From Flavobacterium sp. ACAM 123 (GTDB lineage Bacteria > Bacteroidota > Bacteroidia > Flavobacteriales > Flavobacteriaceae): 59,225 nt of DNA. The notes under the pieces were generated by a model. It was not told where the DNA came from and ran no database searches. It saw nothing but the letters and a program-made list of their open reading frames with translations. The position numbers and the translations under genes were made by a program. This document shows, piece by piece, positions 16,353-24,711 of this stretch; the first letter of the stretch is position 1; every line of letters begins with the position of its first letter. The stretch spans positions 80 through 59,304 of the forward strand of contig NZ_AJXL01000009.1 in the NCBI RefSeq assembly GCF_000264055.1. The letters are read 5' to 3'.

Positions 16353-17291
16353 GAGAAAAACTTACTTTTAACATATGATAACAGTGAGAAAAATTTATGA
16401 TACTGCTTTTAAGACCAAAGCAGTTGAATTGAGTAATGAAAGATCAAACATTACTGAATTAGTCAGAGAACTAGGCATTGGAGTTGATATGATATACAAA
16501 TAGCGCAAAGAGTATAAAAAATTTCGTTCAGATAGTTTTCCTAGAAATGGGATTCTCAAACAAACATAAGATCAAAAAATCGTAAGCGATTTAGAAGCAA
16601 AACTCAAAGATGCAGAACTCGAACGCGACATATTAAACAAAGTAATAGGTGTTTTTTCCAAGAGCGGTTGATGATATCTGATTTCATAAAAGACAATGAA
16701 AAAATATTTCCGATTGAAGAAATGTGTCAGGTTTTAGTGGTACGTTCCAGTGCGTTTTTTAGATGGAAAAAGAAAATTATTTCAAATAGAATTGATAGAA
16801 TGAACCATATAAAAAGAAAAAATAACTTCAATCTATTTTGAATCCAAACAATGGTATGATAGCCCCAAAAAAACCATTGAATTGCAAAGTTTAGGTTATT
16901 CAATTTCAAGAATAACAATAGCAAAATACATGAAACAAATGGGTTTAAGAAGTAAATTGAGTAAGAAATTTAAAGTAACTACTGATTAAAAACATAATTA
17001 TTTGACAGTTGAAACTGTTTTAAACAGAGAATTTAAACCAACATTACCGTCAAAAGTATGGTTCTCAGACATTAAACATATCCATATAAAAGAAGGATTT
17101 TTATACCTAAGTACTGACTATTGTAAAATACCGTATTTTTAAATCAAATAAAATATTTTAATGAGTTGATTTTTAGTTGTTATCCGTTAGATTTGTTTTT
17201 TTGACTTTACGACTTTAAAACTTTCGATTTACTTAACAACAGTTATAGATTTATAAGATAGAAAAATAATTGGCTGGAGTTGAAGTAGTAC

Positions 17292-17544
17292 CATGAGTAC
17301 TCAAGACACTATATTAACGGCTTGGCGACTGGCAACTCATAACAGAGCTGTGCATGCAGGATTAATATTTTATTCCGATAGAGGGACTCAGTACGCTAAT
17401 AATAAATTTGTAAATGTTCTAAATTCGTGTAAAAAATTACTCAAAGTATGTCCAGAAAAGGCTAACGCTGTAGCAGAAAGTTTCTTTAAATTATTGAAAA
17501 CCGAATTGATTTATGGTCCCAAGCTCATTACTAAATATAAATAA
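17292..17544 (+). pseudogene. IS3 orfB transposase C-terminal fragment
   Basis: The longest surviving piece of the IS transposase (about 83 residues from a chance ATG at 17293). It carries FYSDRGTQYANN with the second catalytic Asp of the DDE triad and AVAESFFKLLKTELIY with the catalytic Glu region. The first Asp lies upstream, beyond the 100-base interruption, in WFSDIKHI. It cannot be functional alone. Confidence 0.8.
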
Positions 17545-17666
17545 CAAATGAAATTAGAAATCTTTCAGTATATTGAAATTTGGTGTAATAAAAAAAGAAG
17601 GCACTTAGCCTTAAACTATAAAAATATTGACGAATTTAGCAATCAATTTAATTACAAAAATGTCAC

Positions 17667-17700
17667 TTAACTTAATCTCCGTTTTTTATTTGCATATCCA
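17667..17700 (-). repeat. IS3-family right terminal inverted repeat
   Basis: Ends ATATCCA at 17700; reverse complement matches the left end at 16319. Immediately beyond it the AraC-type regulator remnant begins, so the IS seems to have inserted into that gene. Confidence 0.75.
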
Positions 17701-17856
17701 ATTTTGAATTTGAACCAAAAGCAACTGTAAGTTTTGAAGCAGTCAAATCTTTTTCTAGAAACTTCCTGTCTTTTTCAAACTGCTCTAGTTGTTTCAAGAG
17801 AATCCCACAGTATCTTGATTAATATCGTCTATTTCCCTAGTTAGGTGTATAGTTTC
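17701..17856 (-). pseudogene. fragment of an AraC-type TPR regulator, truncated by the IS
   Basis: Reading the minus strand in a frame different from the H1-like gene gives ILLKQLEQFEKDRKFLEKDLTASKLT and AFGSNSKL. This aligns with the intact neighbour's LVTQLAKWEKAKKFLEKDITLAKLATTFNSNTKYL, the start of the cytoplasmic HTH part of a flavobacterial TPR-AraC regulator. The match continues upstream as EIDDINQDTVG in the H1-like frame, so one base is missing near 17810. The IS right end cuts it off. Confidence 0.65.
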
Positions 17857-17979
17857 ATTCTCCAATGTTGCTTTACGAGCTCTCGGTCCTGCTGCTTTAA
17901 CCCCTTTATCAACGAGAGATTGAGATTCTGTTTTAAATGTTTCAAACTTAGCATTGATTTTTTGAATAAGATCTTTCAT
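17794..17979 (-). pseudogene. chimera: histone H1-like protein start fused to AraC regulator debris
   Basis: The 61-residue reading begins MKDLIQKINAKFETFKTESQ and continues through KGVKAAGPRARKATLE, which is the conserved body of the small Lys/Ala-rich histone H1-like (Hc1-type) proteins of Bacteroidota. The expected tail, a LxxLxKEFRK-like helix, is absent. Instead NETIHLTREIDDINQDTVG follows, which belongs to the AraC-type regulator remnant next to it. A deletion therefore joined two genes. A residual DNA-binding function of the H1 part cannot be excluded because most of its short length remains. Confidence 0.6.
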
Positions 17980-18067
17980 GATAGGTTTTTATTAAGTTAC
18001 GACCTAAAAATAGTAATTTAGTCTTTAGCTCTACTAAATACGCAATAGAATTGGAGCAGTTTATTCT

Positions 18068-18634
18068 TTATTTTACTACTTTCGCTTCTTCTTTTTTAAG
18101 TTCTTCAATAAAATAGGGGGTAGGCATTCCCGTTCTGGTTTTAAATGCAGTCGCAAATCGTTGGGTGGAACTAAACCCACTTTCCTCTGCCAATGCTGTA
18201 TTTGTATATTGCTGCAGCTGTTTACTATTTTTAAGTGCCTCGACCATAAAATCTATTTTAAGATCATTTATATAGGGTATGAAATTTTTCTTTCGGTAAT
18301 GGTAGATAACAAGAGAAAGGTATTTTGTATTGGAATTAAAAGTAGTTGCTAACTTTGCTAAGGTGATGTCTTTCTCTAGGAATTTCTTTGCCTTTTCCCA
18401 TTTAGCAAGTTGGGTTACTAATTCGCTAACTGCCAAGGAATTCATGTCTTCGATACCAGCGTGTAACGTTTTACTGTATTCTTTTTTCCCCTGTGGATCT
18501 TTACTCATCACTGCGTCGTATTTTTTTTTGTACATACTTTTAATTTTAAAGTTGCGATAACTTACGAAAAGTAGAGCTAAGAATATGAAAGTGCCAAGGA
18601 CTATAAAAATTATTTTTTTAGTATTGCTGCCCAT
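18068..18634 (-). pseudogene. C-terminal half of a TPR-AraC sensor regulator (frameshifted)
   Basis: The 188 residues comprise one membrane helix (IIFIVLGTFIFLALLFVSY), a linker, and an AraC/XylS-type DNA-binding domain with its two HTHs (ITLAKLATTFNSNTKYLSLVI and TALAEESGFSSTQRFATAF). It lacks a sensor region. The gene upstream ends exactly where this begins (17-base overlap) and supplies the signal peptide and TPR sensor, so the two are one ~560-residue gene separated by a frameshift. Removing one G from the GGG near 18620-18634 would restore a continuous reading MADGSNTKK. It may still be made as a membrane-anchored regulator without sensor. Confidence 0.8.
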
Positions 18635-19748
18635 CGGCCATTTGCTTTAGTTTTTGGTTTTCAGACAAAATTGTTTTATTGTCATATTCCTTATTAATTT
18701 TAGAGACAAGATAATTATTGGTTTCACGTAACGCGACTTCTGCTTTAAGAAGTTGGTCTATATAGTACAGGTGTAGTTTATCCTCTTTTTTTGTTTTATA
18801 GTAGTTGATTAATAATACATAGGTCTCCAACAAATCCTTACGTATAAATTGAGTGCTATTAAAAATCTGGTCCACTTTATTAAAATAGGGGATAGCCTTA
18901 GGTTCTTTCTTAAGTTCCCAATAACTTTTGCCAATGTAAAAGTTTCCAACAGACTCATTAGCAAAATCGTTGTTACTTTGTATTTCAAGCATAGTACTCT
19001 TTAGATTATCAATAGCCTGTTGATAATTTTTTATAAAGTATTGGTTGACACCTTCAGAATGCCTGAAATAGACTCCCATTTGAGGAAGAGCACGTTTGGC
19101 GCTTTCTTTGATTCCTTTGTCGTTAGTTTGCGAACACTTGCCGTAATTTCCTATCTTATTATAAGAAAGTCCTAAAGAATGAAGTGAATTGAGATAAGGT
19201 CTGTCGTCATTCTTTTTGTAATATTTTACACATTCCCTCAGTAAAACGATGGCTTCGTCATAAAACCCCATACTGCTTTTTAATTGTGCAATGTTGTATT
19301 TCACTTTATGAATAAGATAGTGGTCGTCAGTTTTGCTTATATACTCGTTAGCAATCAGATAATCATCTAGCGCTTCTTTGTGTTTTTTGTCCGCAAAAGA
19401 AACAATTCCTTTGGATAAAAACGCACTACCTATAGTTGCATTGTCTTTGGTCTTTTTTGCGGCATAAACCATGCTGTCAGCGTAAACAGAACGCAATGAT
19501 GCTGGGGACTGGTGCATTATGTTTTGATAGCCGTTTTTTAGTTCCTCCCAGTTGCGTTCCCTTTTCGCTTTTTGGATGTAAGTAAACAGGTATACGGCAG
19601 CTCTAGCGCTGTCATTGTTAAAATGATCAATTCTATTTTCCAAATAACGGAAATCTCTATTTTGGATGGAATCTGGAATTATAAAAGAGGTATTCTGAGA
19701 TTGCACCCACATGGGACCAATTAACACTAAAATAAAAAATTTCTTCAT
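18618..19748 (-). pseudogene. N-terminal TPR sensor half of the same regulator
   Basis: 376 residues: signal peptide (residues 1-17), then about eight TPR-like helical repeats (for example HSLGLSYNKIGNYGKCSQTN and NFYIGKSYWELKKEPKAIPYF), and a coiled C-terminus (NKTILSENQKLKQMADG) that in complete relatives leads directly into the membrane helix. In the family the periplasmic TPR domain senses a signal and the cytoplasmic AraC domain controls genes. Here the frame closes at TAA just before the helix. The divergent lipoprotein gene at 20084 is the likely regulated neighbour, with a tandem repeat between them. Confidence 0.8.
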
Positions 19749-19897
19749 AAGTGCATCAATTAAGTTCAGGGACAGCTGCGAAATATTCTTTTTTTGTTTT
19801 AAGATGTAAGTACTGGAATATTCTCAATAAAGCATATTTCAAAAATACTATAATCTCCTGAAAAATAGAGTTTTATTATGAGAAAAGTAGTGTGGAT

Positions 19898-19936
19898 TTC
19901 GTGAAAATCCATACTTGAATTCGTGAATATCCACTA
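19898..19936. promoter_or_regulatory. tandem repeat, possible AraC-type operator
   Basis: TTCGTGAAAATCCATAC at 19898-19914 is repeated as TTCGTGAATATCCACTA at 19920-19936, exactly 22 bases apart (two helical turns). It lies in the 335-base divergent gap between the TPR-AraC regulator and the lipoprotein gene, which is a typical layout for AraC-family half-sites. The rest of the gap shows no gene. Confidence 0.55.
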
Positions 19937-20083
19937 CTAAAGTGTTGTAAGGCATTTTTTGAGCACATAGATTTGTAACGAATTCAAAAGCAAAAAGTTT
20001 AGCATCGTGCTAAATAAAGGTTCTGCTTACCCGGGTAAATGAACGGAGAAATTATTCTCAGTCACATTTTATAACTAGTAATT

Positions 20084-20779
20084 ATGAAAAATTTATTTTT
20101 AGGTTTGTTTGTTATTTTGGTAATGATTTCCTGCTCGTCGGAAGAATATGGAATAACAGCCGTAGATGGTAATGATGTTTCTACTCAAGCTAGCACAGTG
20201 AAACAATTGGGCCCCGCCAATGATGCTAATCCTTATGATGAAGTTGGAAAAAGATATGGTAAATGGCTTACAGACTACTATCAGATTCATCGAAATTCTA
20301 AAACTATTCATGATTTGACTGCTCAGGTAAATTATGTGGGAGCAAAGTTGAAGGTAAACGATGTCTTTGGTAAAAGTAACATTTTGATAACGGAAGACGG
20401 TATTACTTTCAGCGTGAGCAATCTAGAAAATACGGCTACTTCAACACTTGCAACGGCCACATTAAGCGAGTCGGCAAAAAGTAGTTTATTGAGTTTTTTT
20501 GTCTCTCTCATTCAAAATAAAGAAGTAGAGTACAGCTTATTGTATGATTTCATTGTCGCATATGAAGCGGATATATTAGACTCTACCAATCTAACAGTCC
20601 AAGAACTGGAAACGATTTTAGGGATTACCTCAGTAACCAGATACGCACTTGATGCCGAAGGAGGCCATAAGGATCGAGATTGGGAAATTTCTGTGGGAAA
20701 CAAGAAAGTACCGTCAAAATTTGGTCCTTTTCAGGCTTCCCTAATTTCAGTAATCGTTCATCTGCGTTTTTACCTATAA
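20084..20779 (+). CDS. hypothetical lipoprotein
   Basis: A 231-residue protein with a clear lipoprotein signal peptide (MKNLFLGLFVILVMISCSS, Cys17). The rest is hydrophilic and mostly helical, Ser/Thr-rich in the middle, and I recognise no family. Following the signal peptide is a stretch, GPANDANPYDEVGKRYGKWL, that suggests a folded N-terminal domain. It is divergent from the TPR-AraC regulator and followed 25 bases later by a small membrane protein, so the two may be one unit under that regulator. Function unknown. Confidence 0.7.
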   Translation: MKNLFLGLFVILVMISCSSEEYGITAVDGNDVSTQASTVKQLGPANDANPYDEVGKRYGKWLTDYYQIHRNSKTIHDLTAQVNYVGAKLKVNDVFGKSNILITEDGITFSVSNLENTATSTLATATLSESAKSSLLSFFVSLIQNKEVEYSLLYDFIVAYEADILDSTNLTVQELETILGITSVTRYALDAEGGHKDRDWEISVGNKKVPSKFGPFQASLISVIVHLRFYL

Positions 20780-20819
20780 CAGAAGAATCTTTTTATAACA
20801 AAAAATGATCTTTATACTG

Positions 20820-21047
20820 ATGAAACTACGCATTTACTTTTTTTTATTGTTGGTCATTTTTAACCTCACTAGTCTCTATTTCATTATAGATTTATTAAGC
20901 TACGATGAAATAGTCGGCTATTGGATTAATGGTCGCATGAAAAATGTGAGTACTCAATCCATGGGTTATTTGATGTTTGCTACAACACTGTCTAATCTGT
21001 ATTTTTTTTTCTTGATTGTTATCGAAAAATCAGATAATAACCATTAG
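20820..21047 (+). CDS. small two-helix membrane protein
   Basis: About 75 residues from the ATG at 20820 (MKLRIYFFLLLV); an ATG at 20805 in the same frame is possible. Two hydrophobic helices (about residues 5-24 and 49-69) are separated by a polar loop (DEIVGYWINGRMKNVS). It is 25-40 bases after the lipoprotein gene and 37 bases before the AraC gene. Not recognised; the arrangement suggests a small accessory protein of the lipoprotein. Confidence 0.55.
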   Translation: MKLRIYFFLLLVIFNLTSLYFIIDLLSYDEIVGYWINGRMKNVSTQSMGYLMFATTLSNLYFFFLIVIEKSDNNH

Positions 21048-21084
21048 TAGGACTTTAGTTTACTATAAATCTTGATTTTTTTAA

Positions 21085-21969
21085 ATGAGTGAGCTTATGT
21101 TAACGACTTTACTACATATCGATTTAAATGAGCTTCCTGTTAAAGGCTTAGACGTTCAAATTCTAAAAGATTGTATTCTTACGAAAGAGAAGCATGAAGC
21201 TTTCTTTATAAACAATACTGCTGTACTGCTTATAAAATCAGGAAGTCTAAGGCTTTCGTTTCGTGACGTTTTTTTTGAGTTATTCGAAAATGATTTAGTA
21301 GTGCTTTCGAAAGGAGCTTCTTTAGCCATTTTAGGTACGGATCCTCAGTTACAACTTTTCTATCTTTCATTTAGCACTAGCTTTGCCATAGAAAATTGTA
21401 CTAAACAAGCCCTCCTTGATGCTTTTTATTTTCTTAGTGGTAAAAGTGTTAGAAAGGTTAGTTTAGATCTTAAAAGTACTTTAGTAGTATCCCTAATCTA
21501 CAAGTTAATATATCAAGTGAACAAAGATTCCGCAATTCGGCAAGCGGCTACAGAGCTACAGCGTATTAGTTTTAATCTCTTTTTATATGAACTCCGTTGT
21601 ATTTATGGGCATTTTGTGAGTGATTACCACTTGAGTTTTACAAGAAATGAAAATTTGACCATTCAATTTTTAAATATTCTTGCCATTCATTTTAAAGAGC
21701 AGCATAGCGTACAGTTTTACGCAGGTGTTTTATATGTTACGGCCGGACATCTGAACAAGGTGGTCAAGCAGACTACAGGCAAACCAGTAAAGAAAATTCT
21801 TGAAGAAACCCTTATCATGGAAGCAAAAAATAGGCTTGATGACGACCAAATTACTATAAATCGTTTATCAGAGGAGTTGGGTTTTAACAGTCCTTCTTCT
21901 TTCAGTACCTTTTTTAAAAAGCATGTTGGAATAGCACCGTCAGTATACCGTAGTAGTTTAAGCAAGTAG
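21085..21969 (+). CDS. AraC-family transcriptional regulator
   Basis: A 294-residue soluble regulator. The N-terminal half is a cupin-like ligand domain (LLIKSGSLRLSFRDVFFELFENDLVVL). The C-terminal ~100 residues form the two-HTH AraC domain (FYAGVLYVTAGHLNKVVKQTTG and ITINRLSEELGFNSPSSFSTFFKKHVGIAPSVYR). The relatives in Bacteroidota often sit at conjugative elements or resistance loci. Target unknown; the conjugation genes begin 51 bases downstream with the RteC-like gene, so control of the element is plausible. Confidence 0.88.
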   Translation: MSELMLTTLLHIDLNELPVKGLDVQILKDCILTKEKHEAFFINNTAVLLIKSGSLRLSFRDVFFELFENDLVVLSKGASLAILGTDPQLQLFYLSFSTSFAIENCTKQALLDAFYFLSGKSVRKVSLDLKSTLVVSLIYKLIYQVNKDSAIRQAATELQRISFNLFLYELRCIYGHFVSDYHLSFTRNENLTIQFLNILAIHFKEQHSVQFYAGVLYVTAGHLNKVVKQTTGKPVKKILEETLIMEAKNRLDDDQITINRLSEELGFNSPSSFSTFFKKHVGIAPSVYRSSLSK

Positions 21970-22019
21970 ATTTACCGCTCCCTTAATTAATTGTTTTTCA
22001 CAACCAATAAAACAATTCT

Positions 22020-23222
22020 ATGATACAAACAAAATACCCCTTAGAATGGTTCGATTGTTTAATAGTGCAGGAACTTAACCCCAGGAGTGGCGTACTACAA
22101 TCCATATCACTTGCTGAAAGCAAGGAACTGGTTACTCATATTGTAAAGGAATCTCGTAGGATTCAAATACAAATTAAGCAAGAAGTTTTTTCTGTTCGAA
22201 AAAAGAGACAGTTTCGGCTTTTGGTTCGAAAATACCACTCTAGTTTTATTTATCTTTTAGATTGTAGTATAGAAAACCAACAACATGAGCATTTTAAAGA
22301 ACCCCATCTTCATCATATTGGAGTAACCATTACATCCGTTTTAGAAGATTTAATATCTTTTGTCGAAAATCGTTTTTACAAGTACCTTAGTTTGGATGTG
22401 CGTGTTCCGATCACCTATCAAATAGTTTCCAAAAGAGAAATGCTGTCGAAGCTGGATGTTATTAAAAAAAACATTTTGACGTCGATAGATACAGAAGAAT
22501 CTTTACAACTTGTTATAGCAAAACTATATCAAAAAGTGACATCTGAACACTGCAATAAGAGCACCTATAGGGAAATAGTCTATAGAAAGGAGTTATTGAA
22601 TGCCTTAGCTAATGATACGCGAGAAGTTGTAAAAAGCAATACATATTCTACAGCAGATGAAATACTCATATGTTTTAATTTTAATTGTCAGGAATACAGT
22701 ACTTATCTTAAGAATAGGATTCTACTCCAACTCGATCATTATGATAAAGTTGGCGATAGATTGGCCGCTATCTTACTTATTTACAAAGAATTTGGGCAGC
22801 TCTATTGTAAGCCCAAAAGAATGTTTGACCCCCAGGAACCTCATTTGAAAGAGGTTTTACAAACTTGGTTTCAACATGAAATTCGCTACCTGGAACAGCA
22901 AATAAAAACCAAAGAAGTAGCTGTTGTAGTTACAACTTCTCAAAGTGACATAACAGTAATCGATTCCAATCTTAAAATGGAATGTGATTTATCGTGCGAT
23001 CAAATTGCTCTTATTTTGAGAGCTGCAGATGAATCTCGTGTCGTAAAAGCCCGTTCTATGAGTCAGGTATTTAAAAGTATTGTTCCTTATTTGTCTACCC
23101 CGTTTAAAAAAGAGCTTTCCTATCAATCAGTAAGGAGCAAGTCTTACAATGCTGAAGACCGTGATAAGGCAGTTGCTATTAAGACACTGGAGAAGATGAT
23201 TACCAAAATAAACGGCTACTAA
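22020..23222 (+). CDS. RteC-like protein of the conjugative element
   Basis: A 400-residue cytoplasmic protein. The middle (about residues 210-265: ADEILICFNFNCQEYSTYL followed by KNRILLQLDHYDKVGDR) and the C-terminal part (CDQIALILRAADESRVVKARSMS and the SLRSKxYN-like SVRSKSYNAEDRDKA) follow the layout of RteC-type proteins that control excision and transfer of Bacteroides conjugative transposons. It is longer than RteC itself. Position at the front of the tra block and right after an AraC gene fits a regulatory role. Assignment by pattern only, so moderate. Confidence 0.5.
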   Translation: MIQTKYPLEWFDCLIVQELNPRSGVLQSISLAESKELVTHIVKESRRIQIQIKQEVFSVRKKRQFRLLVRKYHSSFIYLLDCSIENQQHEHFKEPHLHHIGVTITSVLEDLISFVENRFYKYLSLDVRVPITYQIVSKREMLSKLDVIKKNILTSIDTEESLQLVIAKLYQKVTSEHCNKSTYREIVYRKELLNALANDTREVVKSNTYSTADEILICFNFNCQEYSTYLKNRILLQLDHYDKVGDRLAAILLIYKEFGQLYCKPKRMFDPQEPHLKEVLQTWFQHEIRYLEQQIKTKEVAVVVTTSQSDITVIDSNLKMECDLSCDQIALILRAADESRVVKARSMSQVFKSIVPYLSTPFKKELSYQSVRSKSYNAEDRDKAVAIKTLEKMITKINGY

Positions 23223-23400
23223 TTATTAATATATAAAATAGATTATATAGCTCTTTTAATCAGGGGTACTAAAGGGTACGACTTAAAGTTGTACTTGTGA
23301 GTAAAGTTAACTAATTGTTCTTTTGACTTATGAAACCAAACATCAATTGTTTTTGTGTTTGAGGTAAAAAAAAGGAAGTTGAACATTTAATTAAGAAACT

Positions 23401-23874
23401 ATGTTTACAAACATTTCATGGAGCAATTACATCTTTGTGATTGTACTGCTATTAGCCAGTTGGTATCTATTTATTGGATTTAGATATTATTTATTTGACA
23501 TCACAGAAATTGTGACAGGAAAGCGGAAACTTCGGAATCACAGAATTAAGGATTTAGAAATTCATTATGATGTAGTTCATCCGCAAACTTTTACTGGTAG
23601 TTCTAAAAAAACATCATTTGGAGAAACAGAAGAAACTATTCTTGATATAGATGCTTTCGCCGAAAAGCTAAAAAATCTAGTAAAAGATGCAAGTCAAAGA
23701 GAAGTTATCAAATCAGAATTTATTGGACATCTCAGTTTGCTATTTACCGAATACTCCAGTATTAAAAACTCTCCTTTTAGATCCTCAGTCAGTGAACTGA
23801 TTATTTCAGAATGTGAAAAACTAGATACTATAAGTTTAAGCCATGTAGAGGTGGAGGACTTGTGGAATGAATAA
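23401..23874 (+). CDS. conjugative element membrane protein, unknown role
   Basis: 157 residues with one N-terminal membrane helix (YIFVIVLLLASWYLFIGF) followed by a soluble, charged domain. In Bacteroidota integrative elements a small single-helix protein of this type often precedes traE. I do not recognise a named family. About 180 bases separate it from the RteC-like gene and 136 from traE. Confidence 0.6.
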   Translation: MFTNISWSNYIFVIVLLLASWYLFIGFRYYLFDITEIVTGKRKLRNHRIKDLEIHYDVVHPQTFTGSSKKTSFGETEETILDIDAFAEKLKNLVKDASQREVIKSEFIGHLSLLFTEYSSIKNSPFRSSVSELIISECEKLDTISLSHVEVEDLWNE

Positions 23875-24009
23875 GAACAATGTTACAATGTGGAGGAATT
23901 GCCCCTGTCCATTTCAGTGCGGTATGGCTTAATGTGACAAGAATGAGAAATTGAGACAGCGGCATGCTCTACATTATTTTAAACGAATGGAACTTTAAAA
24001 CAAGGAATT

Positions 24010-24348
24010 ATGAAGAAGTACGACTGGAACATTGAAAGAATGAGCCGACAAAAGAAGATGATCGGCGTTAGCATAGTGGTATTACTGGTATTTAGTTATC
24101 AAGGATATGGACAGGATGGTCTCGCAGGAATTAATGAAGCCAATCAAAAAGTGAGAAGTTATTTTGATGCAGGTACGCAATTGATGTACGCTGTTGGTGC
24201 TTTACTAGGATTGATAGGAGCTGTTAAGGTCTATCAGAAATGGAATGCGGGCGATCCTGATACAGGAAAAGTAGCAGCAGCCTGGTTTGGTAGCTGTGTA
24301 TTTCTTGTTGTTGTCACCACCGTAATCAAATCCTTTTTTGGGGTTTAA
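24010..24348 (+). CDS. traE: conjugation protein TraE (DUF4134)
   Basis: 112 residues: cleavable signal segment ending YGQ, then a conserved DUF4134 core (INEANQKVRSYFDAGTQLMYAVGALLGLIGAVKVY, QKWNAGDPDTGKVAAAWFGSC) with two membrane helices. This is the VirB2/TrbC-like pilin candidate of Bacteroidota type IV secretion. The gene directly precedes traF (3-12 bases). Confidence 0.9.
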   Translation: MKKYDWNIERMSRQKKMIGVSIVVLLVFSYQGYGQDGLAGINEANQKVRSYFDAGTQLMYAVGALLGLIGAVKVYQKWNAGDPDTGKVAAAWFGSCVFLVVVTTVIKSFFGV

Positions 24349-24360
24349 AGCTTGGTAAAT

Positions 24361-24684
24361 ATGGGAAATAGCGTCTATCATATAAATAAAGGAATTAATA
24401 AGAGTATCGAATTTAAAGGGTTAAAAGCGCAGTACATCTGGTATTTTGGAGGAGGAATAGTAGTGTTAATGATTCTTTTTTCGATGATGTATTTTATCGG
24501 TTTACCCTCTTTTATCTCGTTGGGAATTATTGGCATAGCAGGAACGGTGATGGCTGTAAAGATTTATAAAATGAGTCACAAATACGGAGAGCACGGAATG
24601 ATGAAAGAGCTAGCGAAAAGACAATTACCTACAGTAGTTAAGACTCAAAGTAGAAGGATTTACAAAATGCGAATGCTGCAGTGA
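24361..24684 (+). CDS. traF: conjugation protein TraF (DUF4133)
   Basis: 107 residues from the ATG at 24361 (MGNSVYHINKGINKSIEFKG); an upstream TTG at 24352 is less likely. The DUF4133 pattern is clear: INKGI, FKGLKAQYIWYF and two membrane helices, then a basic tail. Corresponds to the VirB3-like inner-membrane component. It lies between traE and traG as in other Bacteroidota conjugation blocks. Confidence 0.9.
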   Translation: MGNSVYHINKGINKSIEFKGLKAQYIWYFGGGIVVLMILFSMMYFIGLPSFISLGIIGIAGTVMAVKIYKMSHKYGEHGMMKELAKRQLPTVVKTQSRRIYKMRMLQ

Positions 24685-24711
24685 AAGGAATGAAGAATCA
24701 GTTAAATTTAA

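Larger units (their letters stand above)
16319..17700 (+). mobile_element. decayed IS3-family insertion sequence
   Basis: 1382 bases bounded by imperfect terminal inverted repeats: left end TGGATATACTAATTTAGC at 16319, right end (read inwards from 17700) TGGATATGCAAATAAAAA, with further matches GGAGA and AAGTT. Inside are two relics of the usual pair. OrfA (about 16379-16672) has the HTH IYDTAFKTKAVELS and in-frame stops at 16501 and 16567. OrfB (about 16672-17668) has the rve integrase pieces WFSDIKHIHIKEGFLYL, DRKIIGWS, FYSDRGTQYAN and KKRRHLALNYKN, broken by frameshifts and stops. About 100 unrelated bases at 17125-17230 interrupt orfB. The element is dead. No matching target duplication was found beside the ends. 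Confidence 0.88.

Noticed and set aside
18600..18640. Programmed frameshift at the A7 run in the TPR-AraC gene
   Set aside because: The zero-frame TAA comes before the A run, so slippage on the run cannot bypass it.
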